A stretch of 64,000 bases of DNA from an uncultured Bacteriovorax sp. (GCA_946480715.1 CAMLKK010000004.1:101458-165457), one strand, 5' to 3'; counted from the stretch's first letter, positions 50,513 through 60,771 are shown. The notes: a model not told the origin generated them from the sequence alone. Made by a program: numbers and translations.

Positions 50513-51234
50513 TGAAAATGAATTCTAAGAATATTTTTGTTTGTCTTTCTCTTACATACGTCACCCTCAGCGCGCAAGCGCTGAGGGCCGATGAAAAAGA
50601 TCTTTATGACTTCCTCTGGCTGGATCCAGATAAAAAAGTTTACGTTCTTCAAAACAAAGTTCACAAAAAAGACAAAACTGTTTTTGCGAACGTTGGTTAC
50701 GGAACGGGTCTTTCATCGAATTTCCAAGATACTTCTATGATTCATGGAAACGCTGGTTTCTATTTCACAGAAGAGTGGGCCATTGAAGGTCTTTATACGA
50801 AATACAGCAACAAAGACAATGAGGCGATGGAAAACCTTAGACGCTTAAACGGATCGATTCCATTCATTAGAAAAACAAACAGCAACTATGGATTAATTGC
50901 TAAGTGGTCTCCTTTCTACGGAAAGATCAATACGTTTAATAAAATTTTCTACTTCGACTGGAACTTAGGTCTTGGTCTCGGGAAATTAGAAACAGAAAGT
51001 AACGCTACTACAGTTAGTAACCCAACACAGGCGAATACTTATGCAAAAGAAAGCTACACGTCTGTGATTGCAAAAACAGGACTCAGTTTCCACGCGACAA
51101 AAAATATTCACGTGGGAGTTGATTTGATTATGAACAACTATAAGGCGCCAGGCCCGACAGTTGGTGGACGAGCTCCAGCAAGTAAAATCAGAAACAATAT
51201 GGATGCGGTTCTGACGATTGGTGTTTCGTTTTAA
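50512..51234 (+). CDS. Outer-membrane beta-barrel protein of the Glt-like cluster
   Basis: A 240-residue protein with a signal peptide (cleaved near QALRA) and a barrel domain. It begins with a conserved FLWLDPDKKVYVLQNKV segment, then GYGTGLSSNF and repeated strands, and ends TIGVSF with a C-terminal Phe, the BAM insertion signal. The layout matches the outer membrane beta-barrel family common in myxobacterial Glt clusters. It probably forms the outer-membrane part of the envelope complex with the TPR proteins and the VWA lipoprotein. Confidence 0.8.
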   Translation: MKMNSKNIFVCLSLTYVTLSAQALRADEKDLYDFLWLDPDKKVYVLQNKVHKKDKTVFANVGYGTGLSSNFQDTSMIHGNAGFYFTEEWAIEGLYTKYSNKDNEAMENLRRLNGSIPFIRKTNSNYGLIAKWSPFYGKINTFNKIFYFDWNLGLGLGKLETESNATTVSNPTQANTYAKESYTSVIAKTGLSFHATKNIHVGVDLIMNNYKAPGPTVGGRAPASKIRNNMDAVLTIGVSF

Positions 51235-51257
51235 TCATAAAAAGAATTAGGGGTTAT

Positions 51258-52727
51258 ATGAAATATTTAGCTTGTTTAATGTTAGTTTGGGCCAGCTTCA
51301 GTGAGGTTCAGGCCTCGGCCAAAGGCGCGTTCGAGTTATACCAAAAAGATAAGTCTAAAGCGCGTGATAAAAATATCGCGCATGAACTTATTGAAGGTTC
51401 TTATTATTTCAGCGCGATCCCATATATCAACAATTACTTAGAACAAAACAGTGAGATCGATGCTGAACTTGAAGCAGACATCGAAACACTTGTTTTAAAA
51501 ACTGGAACAATGGCCGTTTTAAACCTGGAAGAAAAAAGATTGGAAAGTTTCAACATTCCATCTATTTCACTCATCTTAGGTACACGTCTTTTCAACAAAG
51601 AAAAGTACGCCAAGGCCTATGAAATCCTCTCTCGCATTCCAGAGAGCCACCAGTTTTCGGCCGAAGCAAACTTGATTCGCGGAACTATTCGCAATTTAGA
51701 AAGAAAGAACATTGAAGCTCTAAATCTTTATGAATCATGCGTGAAAAAAAGTTCAGCTCAAGAATCAAATGCCAAAGGTGATAAACTTAAACGTTACTAT
51801 AACTATGTTAAAGAAACTTGTATCATCAGAACAGCACGTTTAAAAATTGAAGAAAAGAAATATGCAGAGGCCTTAGAAACATACGGACAAATCGATAAAC
51901 GTTCGTACAAATGGCCATACATCCTAATGGATCAAGCATGGGCGAATTATTACTTAAAAGATTATAACCGCGCCCTTGGTCTTACTGTTACTTATAAATC
52001 ACCATTATTAGAAAGTTACTTCTTTCCAGAGGCGGAAGTGCTTATGGCGCTTTCCTACTACAACCTTTGCTTATGGGATGATTCATTAAAAGTCGTTGAT
52101 CACTTTTATGAAAACTACCAACCAAAAGCTGAAGCTTTGAAAGAAATTCTTGGAAAGAATAAAACTTCGCACACATACTTCCTGGATCTCTATTATGCAG
52201 ATACACAAACAAGAGAAAATTTAAATCCGTTCATTAGAAATCTGATTACCCAAACTCGTAAGCAAGTAAAGTTTAACCTCGACCTTGCCAGTTTGAAGGC
52301 AGCGAAAGACGAGCTTGCTCTTCTTAAGCGTCTTAAAAATAAAAATGATTTCACTCAGAACCTGGAAGCTAACTTAGATTCTACAATTAACTTCATCAGT
52401 GCAAAAATTAACTATTACATTAAAAAGGAAATCTTCACTTTTATTAATGAAATTCACAAACACAGTTACTCGATGTTTAACCTTAAACTGGAACTTCTTT
52501 CTAAGAAAAGAGATGACATCTATAACGCCAAGGCACTTGCTGAAAGAAGTCGTGAGCGTGGTTCGGAAAACAACGTTAACAGAAAAACGAGCCAATACTT
52601 TTTTGAATTTAACGGATCATTTTGGGCGGACGAGCTCGGTGACTATTCTTTCGGATTGCAGTCATCATGTACCGACTTAAATGCTCCAGTTGAAAACAAA
52701 GTCAGTTTAAATAAACAAGTAAAATAA
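51258..52727 (+). CDS. Secreted TPR-repeat protein of the Glt-like cluster
   Basis: A 489-residue protein with a signal peptide (MKYLACLMLVWASFSEVQA) and several tetratricopeptide-like helical pairs (for example KYAEALETYGQIDK, YAKAYEILSRI), ending in a Gly-rich FGLQSSC segment. It follows the barrel gene by 23 bases with AGGGG before the ATG. In Myxococcus Agl/Glt machines several periplasmic TPR proteins link inner and outer membrane; this protein would fill that place. No one-to-one orthologue can be named. Confidence 0.8.
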   Translation: MKYLACLMLVWASFSEVQASAKGAFELYQKDKSKARDKNIAHELIEGSYYFSAIPYINNYLEQNSEIDAELEADIETLVLKTGTMAVLNLEEKRLESFNIPSISLILGTRLFNKEKYAKAYEILSRIPESHQFSAEANLIRGTIRNLERKNIEALNLYESCVKKSSAQESNAKGDKLKRYYNYVKETCIIRTARLKIEEKKYAEALETYGQIDKRSYKWPYILMDQAWANYYLKDYNRALGLTVTYKSPLLESYFFPEAEVLMALSYYNLCLWDDSLKVVDHFYENYQPKAEALKEILGKNKTSHTYFLDLYYADTQTRENLNPFIRNLITQTRKQVKFNLDLASLKAAKDELALLKRLKNKNDFTQNLEANLDSTINFISAKINYYIKKEIFTFINEIHKHSYSMFNLKLELLSKKRDDIYNAKALAERSRERGSENNVNRKTSQYFFEFNGSFWADELGDYSFGLQSSCTDLNAPVENKVSLNKQVK

Positions 52728-52740
52728 GATGAAGGTAATC

Positions 52741-52995
52741 ATGAAAATAATAATTCTTTCAGTTGTGATGCTTCTTAGTTCAGAAATAAACGCACAAGAC
52801 GATAAAAAAAATGTCGTCTACAAATATAAAGAATACGAAGTCATCGACTTGGGTAGTTTGGAAATTAAAGGACAAATTATGGCCCCAGGTGACTTAACAG
52901 TAAATGAGCGTGAAAGACCAGTCTTTAAACGCTCATTACTGGAAAAAGAAAACTTTGATTTTGAAAACAAACGAGAAGTTGAAAACCTCAGATAA
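52741..52995 (+). CDS. Small secreted protein of the Glt-like cluster
   Basis: An 84-residue exported protein with signal peptide MKIIILSVVMLLSSEINA (start 52741 after AAGG; an ATG at 52729 is an alternative). The mature part has KYKEYEVIDLGSLEIKGQI, a beta-like segment, then a charged tail. It is sandwiched between two TPR protein genes with tiny gaps, so it is likely a small subunit of the complex. It is not recognised otherwise. Confidence 0.7.
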   Translation: MKIIILSVVMLLSSEINAQDDKKNVVYKYKEYEVIDLGSLEIKGQIMAPGDLTVNERERPVFKRSLLEKENFDFENKREVENLR

Positions 52996-53012
52996 CATTT
53001 AAGGGAAAGAAA

Positions 53013-55967
53013 ATGCGAAATCTAATGCTCACCACGTTCACCCTCCTCGCACTCTCTTCAAACCAAGATGCCTTGTCTCAAGTCATCACGAAAGTTGATC
53101 AAGTGCCTTCTATACAAACTCCATCAGTTCATTCAATCCAGCCGGAAGATCCAGAGCGCTGGAAAAAATTGATGGTTTTGATTGATAGTGAAATTAAAAC
53201 AATCAAAGGGAATAAATATTCTGGCGCGGATTTAAAGCACCGCCTTTTTGAATTGTATTCGGAAAAAATTAAACTCATCAAAGAGAAAGAAAACTTAACA
53301 CTTTTAAAAGCAGATCCAAAAGTTGTTCTCGCTCAAGGGAAAGATTCATTTTTCAAAAGTTCAAAAGAACAATACAAAACAGCACAGAACTATGCTTTGA
53401 GCATTATCTCTCAATACCCAAAATACCCTCGCATCAGCGATATCTATTATGCCATGGCCATCAACTCGCGTGACTATGGAACGAGTGAAGAAACAGAGGC
53501 GTTTTTAAAACGTGCTATTGCGACATCGAGCGATTCTTCAAAAACAATGTACAATGCAAAAACAGCATTGGCCGAATACTACTACAACAATAAACGCTAC
53601 CATGATGCTATCGGTTTCTATAATGACGTTTTAAAAAACCAGGATAATGAATGGTACGGAAAGCACCTTTACAATGCGGGCTGGTGTCATCTTAAAGAAA
53701 GAAATTTCAAAAAAGCTTTAGAGCTCGTGAAGCTTGCACATGAAACAACAAAGAATAAAAAATACGTCTCAATGCGTGAACAAGTCATCATGGCCATCGG
53801 CCTTTTTTACGTTCAGGCGGATCAGACCTATGAAGGTATCGAGTTCTTCGAGCAAAATACAAATCCTTCTTCTCCTCACTTGATTGGTCTTGCTCAATCG
53901 TCAATGAACAAAAACAATTTCTCAATCACAGATGAAGTTCTGAAAGCAGCTCTGAAAGACACTAAAAAAAGAAAAGATGCAAATGGTGAAATGAAAGTAC
54001 GTCTAGCGCAACTTGACATTTACCGTGAAAGTAAAAAAGATGACCTTTATTTTGAAACGGCCAACAACATTCTCGACCTCCACAAGAAAAACAAACTCGA
54101 CAAAGACGATCTTTTCACAGCTCAAAACAAGATCAAAGAAGTTGCCGGGTTTATGCAAATCAACTTAATCAAAGATAAAACAAAAGAAGTTGTTGAATAC
54201 AACAAAGACGACTTCAAAAAAATTATGCGCTATTTTGATATTCTTGCCGTTCTTGATCGTCCGAACAAAAATCAATACCGCTACTACCAAGGTGAAACAG
54301 CACTCTCGGCCCAGGATTACCAAACAGCACTTAAGTATTACGTGCGAGCAATCATGAACTCTAAAATGACAAAAGATAAAGGTGATACGACGAAAAAGTC
54401 ATTGGAGGCCATGTTGTCGACACTTGACCTCGTCAAAATGCCGAAACCAAAAATGGATGAATATACCATTTTCACTTTCAAGAATTACCTGCTCTTCTAT
54501 CCTCAATCAGATAAGTCTCAGGCGATTTATCAAAAGCTTTTCAACAAGTACTTCGAACAAAACAAAATTAAAAAAGCGGTCAACGTCCTCATGGTTTATA
54601 CCTACCATTACAAAGGTGACGAAGCTATTCACCGTGAAATGTTGACTCAAATTCTAGATTCTTACATCAAAGCGAAAAACACTGACAAACTTGCTTTCTG
54701 GATTAATAAAATTGAAAAAGGATATTTGAACTTCTCACAAGACTACATCCAAAATTCGATTGCCGTTCTTGGTGGATTGCTCTTCGACAAATACCAGGCA
54801 CTCGAGAAAAAAGGAGACTTGAAGGCCGCGATGAAAGGTTATGAATCAATTTATGATTCAAAACAATACCCAAAAAGAACGAAGGCCGAAGCGGCCTATG
54901 CTATCTCTGCTCTTTCGATGGAACAAAACAGAGTTAAAGATTCACACAAATGGTTAACTCGCAGTTTAGAACTCTACGATGATCGTGATCTTGTAAAAAT
55001 CACTTCTTCTCTTTATGTCATGGCAAAAGGATACAGACTCCTTCAAAGTTTTGAACATTCAACGGAAGTGGCCCAACTTGTATCTAAAAAATTCTGCCAG
55101 GAAAACTACAAAAACAAAGAGGATTTTTACGAGCTTCTTAACGAGAATGCCTCTCTTCACGAATTGAAAGTTGGATCACTGATTAAACTGGAAGATGAAT
55201 TTAAGAAATGTGGTCTTAACGAAAAGCTTATTGAAAAAGTGCAATCAGACAACATTGAACGCCTTATTGCTGCCGATAAATATGCTGACTCGATCACATA
55301 TTTTAAATCAGTATCATCAAATACAGCTGCCCAAAAAATGATGGGAAAATACCTGAAGATGAAATTCTATCAGGCACCAGCGAAGTATCAAAAAGATCTC
55401 GATGGTCTTCAAGAGATTCTTGCTTCTGACATCTCTCCGGTTCTAGAACAACATGCACACGTCTCAGATTTCATCGCTAGAATCCAGGCGATGAAATTCG
55501 AATTCACGAATGAAGAAAAGTTCAATGAAGACAAATTCAACAGCGAACTTGAGCAGTATTTTGCCATGATTACAGAGCTTAATAATGAGGCCATTAACCT
55601 CTCAAAAAAGAGTGGTCCAGAAGAAGTCATCATGCTTCGTAATGTTCTCTCAAAACCGTATTATTCATTGGTAAAAGCTATTCAAAATTATGTCCCACAA
55701 GGCGTGGATAATCGTTATTTAGAGGGCTTTTCGCAGGGAATGCGCCAAATAACTGAGTCACTCATGGCTAAAGGGTTACAAGTTGATCGTGAAAAAGCGG
55801 CTTTTTTAGCGAAAAATAATTATTTTTTCGAAGTTCAAAAAAATGTTATGCTCGATTCAGATTCAGAAACAATAGAGAAAAAACTGAACTTTCACTCGGC
55901 AATTTTGTTTTCTAACACTCTCGATATCTCGCAAGGAAACACAAAAATCGCGAAGGGACAGAAGTAA
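53013..55967 (+). CDS. Large periplasmic TPR-repeat protein of the Glt-like cluster
   Basis: At 984 residues this is the largest protein in the window. A signal peptide (MRNLMLTTFTLLALSSNQDALS) precedes many TPR-like helical repeats, including YYNNKRYHDAIGFYNDVL, WCHLKERNFKKALELVK and AQDYQTALKYYVRAIM. Such proteins act as elastic periplasmic scaffolds in Glt-type complexes. It ends 3 bases before the TPR lipoprotein gene and precedes TolQ and TolR. Length and repeat content match GltI/AgmK-like proteins in outline only. Confidence 0.8.
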   Translation: MRNLMLTTFTLLALSSNQDALSQVITKVDQVPSIQTPSVHSIQPEDPERWKKLMVLIDSEIKTIKGNKYSGADLKHRLFELYSEKIKLIKEKENLTLLKADPKVVLAQGKDSFFKSSKEQYKTAQNYALSIISQYPKYPRISDIYYAMAINSRDYGTSEETEAFLKRAIATSSDSSKTMYNAKTALAEYYYNNKRYHDAIGFYNDVLKNQDNEWYGKHLYNAGWCHLKERNFKKALELVKLAHETTKNKKYVSMREQVIMAIGLFYVQADQTYEGIEFFEQNTNPSSPHLIGLAQSSMNKNNFSITDEVLKAALKDTKKRKDANGEMKVRLAQLDIYRESKKDDLYFETANNILDLHKKNKLDKDDLFTAQNKIKEVAGFMQINLIKDKTKEVVEYNKDDFKKIMRYFDILAVLDRPNKNQYRYYQGETALSAQDYQTALKYYVRAIMNSKMTKDKGDTTKKSLEAMLSTLDLVKMPKPKMDEYTIFTFKNYLLFYPQSDKSQAIYQKLFNKYFEQNKIKKAVNVLMVYTYHYKGDEAIHREMLTQILDSYIKAKNTDKLAFWINKIEKGYLNFSQDYIQNSIAVLGGLLFDKYQALEKKGDLKAAMKGYESIYDSKQYPKRTKAEAAYAISALSMEQNRVKDSHKWLTRSLELYDDRDLVKITSSLYVMAKGYRLLQSFEHSTEVAQLVSKKFCQENYKNKEDFYELLNENASLHELKVGSLIKLEDEFKKCGLNEKLIEKVQSDNIERLIAADKYADSITYFKSVSSNTAAQKMMGKYLKMKFYQAPAKYQKDLDGLQEILASDISPVLEQHAHVSDFIARIQAMKFEFTNEEKFNEDKFNSELEQYFAMITELNNEAINLSKKSGPEEVIMLRNVLSKPYYSLVKAIQNYVPQGVDNRYLEGFSQGMRQITESLMAKGLQVDREKAAFLAKNNYFFEVQKNVMLDSDSETIEKKLNFHSAILFSNTLDISQGNTKIAKGQK

Positions 55968-55970
55968 GAT

Positions 55971-56852
55971 ATGAAAACGAGCACACTAAAAATATTCACT
56001 CTTGGCCTGGTTGTTACTCTTGTAGGATGTTCATCACAAAGCTTCAACAATCAAATCCAAAAAGATCAATTTGATCTTTTGGCCGAAGAATCTTTCATGC
56101 GCTATAACACGAATCGTTTAAGCGCAATGGAAAATCCTAACAAGGATTTCATTTCGCAAGCGCTCGTGGCCTGTCACCAGAAAAAATTCACGAAAGGGCT
56201 TGGACTTCTGGAAGATAAAATGCACGCTCACAAGACAAATCCATTCTACTGGAACGCTCTTGGAACTTGTTACTCTCTTCAGAAAGAAACAGGAAAAGCA
56301 CTTTTTTACTATGATCTAGGATTAGAAGCGACTAAGAGTAAAGATTTGAATGAAAGAGATCGTCTTCTAGCAGAAGCGCTTATTTCAAACAACGTTGGTC
56401 TTATTCAACTAGGTTTCAAAAGATATAACGAAGCTTTCGATTTATTCAAAAAAGCAGTCAGCATTGTTCCGAACTTTTTCACACCAGAGTTCAACATTGC
56501 TCAGCTTTATATCGAATTCAATGAGAACGATAAAGCATTAGAGATTTTGAAAAAACTGGAATTAAAAAACAGTGAAGATATCGACTTACTCTATGCTATG
56601 TCTCTTCTCTACTTCAGAAAAAATGATCTAGATAAATCTTATGCGTACATCAATCGCATCCAAAAAGATTATCTCAATCGTCCGGATATTGTTGGTCTCT
56701 ATGCTTTTAATCTGATGAAAAAAAATAGATTGGAAGAAGCGAAACTGATACTGGAAAAAAGACTCTTTGCCCCCGAGTACAACCAACGCAACGAAATGAT
56801 CCTCGATATAGTTAATCAGCAGATAAAAGAACTCTCTAAAACACAAAAGTAG
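55971..56852 (+). CDS. TPR-repeat lipoprotein of the Glt-like cluster
   Basis: A 293-residue protein with a lipoprotein signal (lipobox LVGC) and at least four TPR-like motifs (WNALGTCYSLQKETGKALFYYDLGLEA, NNVGLIQLGFKRYNEAFDLFKKA). It should be anchored in the outer-membrane inner leaflet or inner membrane and bind other members of the complex, as the Glt E/T-type TPR lipoproteins do in Myxococcus. It lies 70 bases before tolQ, with an inverted repeat between. Confidence 0.8.
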   Translation: MKTSTLKIFTLGLVVTLVGCSSQSFNNQIQKDQFDLLAEESFMRYNTNRLSAMENPNKDFISQALVACHQKKFTKGLGLLEDKMHAHKTNPFYWNALGTCYSLQKETGKALFYYDLGLEATKSKDLNERDRLLAEALISNNVGLIQLGFKRYNEAFDLFKKAVSIVPNFFTPEFNIAQLYIEFNENDKALEILKKLELKNSEDIDLLYAMSLLYFRKNDLDKSYAYINRIQKDYLNRPDIVGLYAFNLMKKNRLEEAKLILEKRLFAPEYNQRNEMILDIVNQQIKELSKTQK

Positions 56853-56879
56853 CTTTTCCTAACTCAAATTAACCAGTTC

Positions 56880-56898
56880 CTGAGATAAGTAGTCTCAG
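56880..56898 (+). promoter_or_regulatory. Inverted repeat before tolQ
   Basis: CTGAGA (56880-56885) and TCTCAG (56893-56898) with a 7-base loop, 25 bases before the tolQ start. It could be an operator, RNA-processing site or attenuator inside the cluster. It resembles the TGAGA..TCTCA repeat at 32574-32592. Confidence 0.3.
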
Positions 56899-56922
56899 CG
56901 TAGTACGTCTAAAGGAGTATGT

Positions 56923-57534
56923 ATGCATTTTATTGAAATTTTCAAGCAGGGTGGATTTATCATGTGGCCGTTGTTGATCTTCTCAGTGGGGATTTGGATT
57001 ATCACCATCCAAAAAGTTCTCTACTTAATCAAGTTTCAAAAAGATTCAAAACACTACTTGAATGAAGCAACAAGAATCGTTCAGACGCAAAAGCTGCATG
57101 AAATGGAATATCTTTATAAAAATTGTCCTGAAGTTATTGCTAAAGCACACTATGCAATCTTCGATGAAGCAATGTCACGTGAAGATTATGAACAACGTCT
57201 TGCTCGTCGTTTAAATGAAACAAACACAGACTTAAAAAAGAACTTATGGATGTTAGGTACAATTGCTTCAGCAGCTCCATTCGTAGGTCTTTTCGGTACT
57301 GTTTGGGGGATCATGGAATCGTTTAAAGCGATCGGGTCTTCTGGTAAAGCAGGTTTCTCAGTTGTAGCAGGTTCTATTTCAGAAGCACTAATCGCAACTG
57401 GTGCTGGGATCTTGGTCGCGGTTATCGCGGTTATGTTCTACAACTACCTTCAAGTAAAAATCACAAGTGTGGCCAATGATTTTAAAAATGGTCTTGGTGA
57501 TATGGCGGATACCTTCAACACACTTAAGAGATAA
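56923..57534 (+). CDS. TolQ/ExbB/MotA-type proton channel protein
   Basis: A 203-residue protein with three transmembrane helices: one near the N terminus (MWPLLIFSVGIWIITIQKVL) and two in the C-terminal half (the GTIASAAPFVGLFGTVWGIM and ALIATGAGILVAVIAV segments), the standard TolQ/ExbB/AglR fold. With TolR it forms a proton-driven motor. A strong AAAGGAG lies 5 bases upstream. In this context it is the counterpart of AglR. Confidence 0.93.
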   Translation: MHFIEIFKQGGFIMWPLLIFSVGIWIITIQKVLYLIKFQKDSKHYLNEATRIVQTQKLHEMEYLYKNCPEVIAKAHYAIFDEAMSREDYEQRLARRLNETNTDLKKNLWMLGTIASAAPFVGLFGTVWGIMESFKAIGSSGKAGFSVVAGSISEALIATGAGILVAVIAVMFYNYLQVKITSVANDFKNGLGDMADTFNTLKR

Positions 57535-57560
57535 TTAAACGATCAAAAGGAGTTTGATAT

Positions 57561-57986
57561 ATGTCGATGAAAGTAAGCAATGATGACAATGATGGAGATA
57601 TCGTAGCAGAGATTAACATGACTCCACTTATCGACGTCATGTTAGTTCTTCTGATCATCTTTATGGTTTCCTCAACAGCGGCCCTGGAATCAGGGATGGA
57701 TATTGAGTTGCCAAAGACAGCATTAACGAATGAAAAGAAAGACGCAGAAATTTTAGTTATCTCTTTGGGTAAAGATGGCAAAGTTGCTGTTCAAGGTAAA
57801 GCTGTTAAGCCGGAAGAAATCACTCGCAAGATTGCCAGTGAATTAAAAACTCTTAAAACTGAATCGGTCATTCTCGAAGGTGATACGGCAGCTAACTTAG
57901 GTCGCGCCGTAGAACTAATGGACATGGCAAAAGTAGCAGGAGCTAAAAACTTCTCTATTGCAGCTGAAGAAGGCAAAAACAACTAA
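57561..57986 (+). CDS. TolR/ExbD/AglS-type stator protein
   Basis: A 141-residue protein with a cytoplasmic N terminus, the diagnostic NMTPLIDVMLVLLIIFMVSS segment in which the Asp carries protons, and a periplasmic domain. AAAAGGAG precedes the ATG. It pairs with the preceding TolQ-like protein; only one TolR copy is present here, whereas Myxococcus has two (AglQ and AglS). Confidence 0.93.
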   Translation: MSMKVSNDDNDGDIVAEINMTPLIDVMLVLLIIFMVSSTAALESGMDIELPKTALTNEKKDAEILVISLGKDGKVAVQGKAVKPEEITRKIASELKTLKTESVILEGDTAANLGRAVELMDMAKVAGAKNFSIAAEEGKNN

Positions 57987-58021
57987 GAGTTGATGAAACA
58001 ACCAAAGAATGGGTGAACTTC

Positions 58022-59110
58022 ATGAGACCAACACTACGACCAATTAAGGTCCATAAACATTCAGGAAAAATTGCCGCCAAGGTTATTATTCCTGAAAAAA
58101 TATTCTCCAAAGAAAAATCGGAGAATGGTTTTATAAAAAAGGCCATCATGGCCTCAATCTTCCTGCACGTGAGTATTTTTGTTCTGAAGCTTCCTGGTAT
58201 GCATGCAGCTAAAGAAGAAAATAAGGAAAAGCTGGCGTCTATTAAAATGGACTTCATCACACCTCCTGAATCGTACAAGAAATTGAAAAAGAAAATTGCA
58301 GAGCAAGAGCTTGCTAAAATCGATACAAAGATGGAAGCAGGTGTGAAAACGGTGACGACTGCAGAAGCGGGTCCGACTGGAGATCCCAATGCGGCCCCAA
58401 ATCAGAAACTGCAAAAATCAAAAGCAGGTTCTGCTAAAAAAGGACCTCTTTCGAGTCCAGACGCCGCAGGGGCCACTTCTCTGGGTGATTCAGGACAAAA
58501 GGGATACGAGTTCAAAGGTAAAGGTCTGAAGGCCCTCATGGGTAATTCAGCGACCATGAGTTTAACTGCTGGAGCTGGAAATGAAGGCTCGCGCGGTCTC
58601 GCCTCTGGAACTGGTATTGGAAATAAAGGGAACAACCTCACAGGTGATTATCGAGCGCCTAATGGTATGGGAGACGGTTCAGGACATCTTCTTGGGAAAG
58701 ATGCTGCCGGAAACTACGACCGCTCAACTTCAACGCGAGGTCTGGCGAATAAAAAAGGTATTGATACGGCCTTCGTTCAAGCAGACACTGTTGTTCTTGG
58801 ATCGATTGAACCAGAGGTTTTAAGAAAAATTTTACAAGAATATTTACCGCAATTTAAATTTTGTTATCAACAAGAGCTTCAAGAGCACTCAGAAAAAATT
58901 AAAGGGATTGTTGATTTAAATTTTAGAATTGAAGGTGATGGAAAAGTTTCTGTTGTAAATATCAAATCGGCCCAGACTCAATTCTCTTCAAAAGGAATTG
59001 GCTGTATGTCGAATATCTTGAAGATGATCGACTTCCCAAAACCAAAAGGTGGCGGTTTAGTCGACGTCAGACAGCCTCTGAACTTCTTCTCTGAATCAAC
59101 GAAAATCTAA
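58022..59110 (+). CDS. TonB-like AgmX/PglI-type protein of the Glt-like cluster
   Basis: A 362-residue protein with one transmembrane helix (about 43-60 of the longer form, IMASIFLHVSIFVLKL), a long low-complexity Gly/Ser/Lys-rich periplasmic region (about 125-235), and a C-terminal TonB-like domain with FCYQQELQ, GIVDLNFRIEGDGKV and FPKPKGGG. The C-terminal domain matches the AgmX/PglI type of Myxococcus, which transmits force from TolQR. I start at ATG 58022; a GTG at 58013 is an alternative. It is the last gene of the cluster and is followed by a terminator. Confidence 0.85.
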   Translation: MRPTLRPIKVHKHSGKIAAKVIIPEKIFSKEKSENGFIKKAIMASIFLHVSIFVLKLPGMHAAKEENKEKLASIKMDFITPPESYKKLKKKIAEQELAKIDTKMEAGVKTVTTAEAGPTGDPNAAPNQKLQKSKAGSAKKGPLSSPDAAGATSLGDSGQKGYEFKGKGLKALMGNSATMSLTAGAGNEGSRGLASGTGIGNKGNNLTGDYRAPNGMGDGSGHLLGKDAAGNYDRSTSTRGLANKKGIDTAFVQADTVVLGSIEPEVLRKILQEYLPQFKFCYQQELQEHSEKIKGIVDLNFRIEGDGKVSVVNIKSAQTQFSSKGIGCMSNILKMIDFPKPKGGGLVDVRQPLNFFSESTKI

Positions 59111-59116
59111 AATCCT

Positions 59117-59145
59117 AAGGGCCCTATCAAAGGGCCTTTTTTTTT
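59117..59145 (+). terminator. Rho-independent terminator of the Glt-like cluster
   Basis: Stem of 8 bp with one bulge: AAGGGCCCT (59117-59125) pairs with AGGGCCTT (59131-59138), followed by about nine T. Confidence 0.75.
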
Positions 59146-59307
59146 GTGAAGAAATCTTCATTCCCATCAGAATTATCCACTCCCAAAAAAATGAGTAAGT
59201 TAGAGCACTCTTAAGTCTTTCTTAAGGATATTTTATACAACACTTAGGAGTGATAAAATTTACAACTGGCCCCTTCTGTCAGATTATTCATATAAAGTAA
59301 TTTACCA

Positions 59308-60771
59308 ATGAAAAAAATCTCAACTCTAACCACTGTTGCCACTTTTGCGTCCACGATTGTCGGGGTTGGGATCATTTCTATTATCGCCTTCTTTCTTGTT
59401 CACAAACTTCAATATGACCATCTCGCCGTAGATAAAAAGCACTCACTGGAAATTGCCAATAAAGCGCTTGTTCTCCCCGTCTGGAATTATGACGAAGGCT
59501 ACATTGAAGAGATTCTTAGTTCATTCATTGGTGATGAAACCGAGAACGTCGTGGCCATGAGAGTTGTGATGCTGGAAAACGGACGTGAGTTCGTAAAAAT
59601 GTCACCGCAAGTTATTCTTCCCATCGATCAACTAAAAAAGCTCGAGCACATGGAAGTTTTAAAACAAAATATCGTCTATCGCGGCCGCGAACTGGCCACG
59701 CTCGAAGTTTATTTTTCGTCTGCCAATTTTAATAATTCATTTAACCGCATTGTCGCCTTCATTGCATTTGTCACTTTCACCCTCGGAGTTGCACTTGCAT
59801 TTGTTATGAACTCAACGATTAAAAAATTGTTAACAGCTCCTTTGAATGAGATCGCCCAGGATGCAAAAAAGGCCGGCGAAGGCCAATACGATATTAATTT
59901 CAAAACTCACTACACAGGTGAGCTCAATATTGTGACTGAAGCATTCAATGAAACACTGAGTGCGCTTAAAGAAAGGGATAGTCTGCTTATTCAGCAAAAT
60001 ACCATGCTCGAAGATCTGGTTGAAAAACGCACGAAAGAAAGAGATGAAGAGCGACTAAAAAGCTTCCAGGCCAGTCGTCTGGCCGCATTGGGTGAGATGG
60101 CAGGAGCGATTGCTCACGAAATCAATAACCCACTTACAGTTATTCAAAACTACTCCAAAAATATCGCTCATGGACTCGTGAATACAGATCGCCACGATCT
60201 CGTCGTTAAATCACAAAAAATCCAAAGTATGAGTGAACGAATCGCCCGAATCATAAAAGGCTTAAGATCGTTCTCACGCGACGGAAAAGAAGATGAGCAT
60301 CAATTTTATTCGGTGGAAAAATTTGTCGAAGATCTAACATGCTTATGTTCTTCACGCGCCAAAGACCTTGAAATTGATTTGAGTTTTGATTTCGATAAAA
60401 ATGACCTAATTTTTGTAAACGTCACGGAGATTGGTCAAGTTCTCATCAATCTCATCAATAATTCTATTGATGCCATTATCGACCTACCTGAAAAATGGAT
60501 TAAAGTTAAAATCTTCACTGTTGGCGAAAAGACCTACATAACAGTGACAGACAGCGGGCATGGAATTTCTCTTGAGCTGCAAGATAAAATCATGGATCCG
60601 TTTTTCACAACAAAAGATTTAGGTAAAGGGACTGGTCTAGGTCTTCCTATCAGCCATAGAATCATCTCACAGCACGGTGGACAATTTATTTATAACCCGC
60701 GATCAAGCCACACTGAATTCATCATCACTCTTCCAGCGCACAGGCATTCGGAGCACTCAGGGCTTCAATGA
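59308..60771 (+). CDS. Membrane sensor histidine kinase linked to solute-binding proteins
   Basis: A 487-residue kinase: helix 1 (about 9-31), a periplasmic domain of about 115 residues (36-147), helix 2 (about 148-168), HAMP region, a coiled coil (about 222-258), His[17 protein letters not shown] with H270, and an ATPase domain with [10 protein letters not shown] and GTGLGLPIS. There is no receiver domain and no response regulator adjoins it. Its stop overlaps the start of a solute-binding-like gene by 4 bases (ATGA). The periplasmic domain is larger than in the two other kinases of the window. Confidence 0.9.
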   Translation: MKKISTLTTVATFASTIVGVGIISIIAFFLVHKLQYDHLAVDKKHSLEIANKALVLPVWNYDEGYIEEILSSFIGDETENVVAMRVVMLENGREFVKMSPQVILPIDQLKKLEHMEVLKQNIVYRGRELATLEVYFSSANFNNSFNRIVAFIAFVTFTLGVALAFVMNSTIKKLLTAPLNEIAQDAKKAGEGQYDINFKTHYTGELNIVTEAFNETLSALKERDSLLIQQNTMLEDLVEKRTKERDEERLKSFQASRLAALGEMAGAIAHEINNPLTVIQNYSKNIAHGLVNTDRHDLVVKSQKIQSMSERIARIIKGLRSFSRDGKEDEHQFYSVEKFVEDLTCLCSSRAKDLEIDLSFDFDKNDLIFVNVTEIGQVLINLINNSIDAIIDLPEKWIKVKIFTVGEKTYITVTDSGHGISLELQDKIMDPFFTTKDLGKGTGLGLPISHRIISQHGGQFIYNPRSSHTEFIITLPAHRHSEHSGLQ

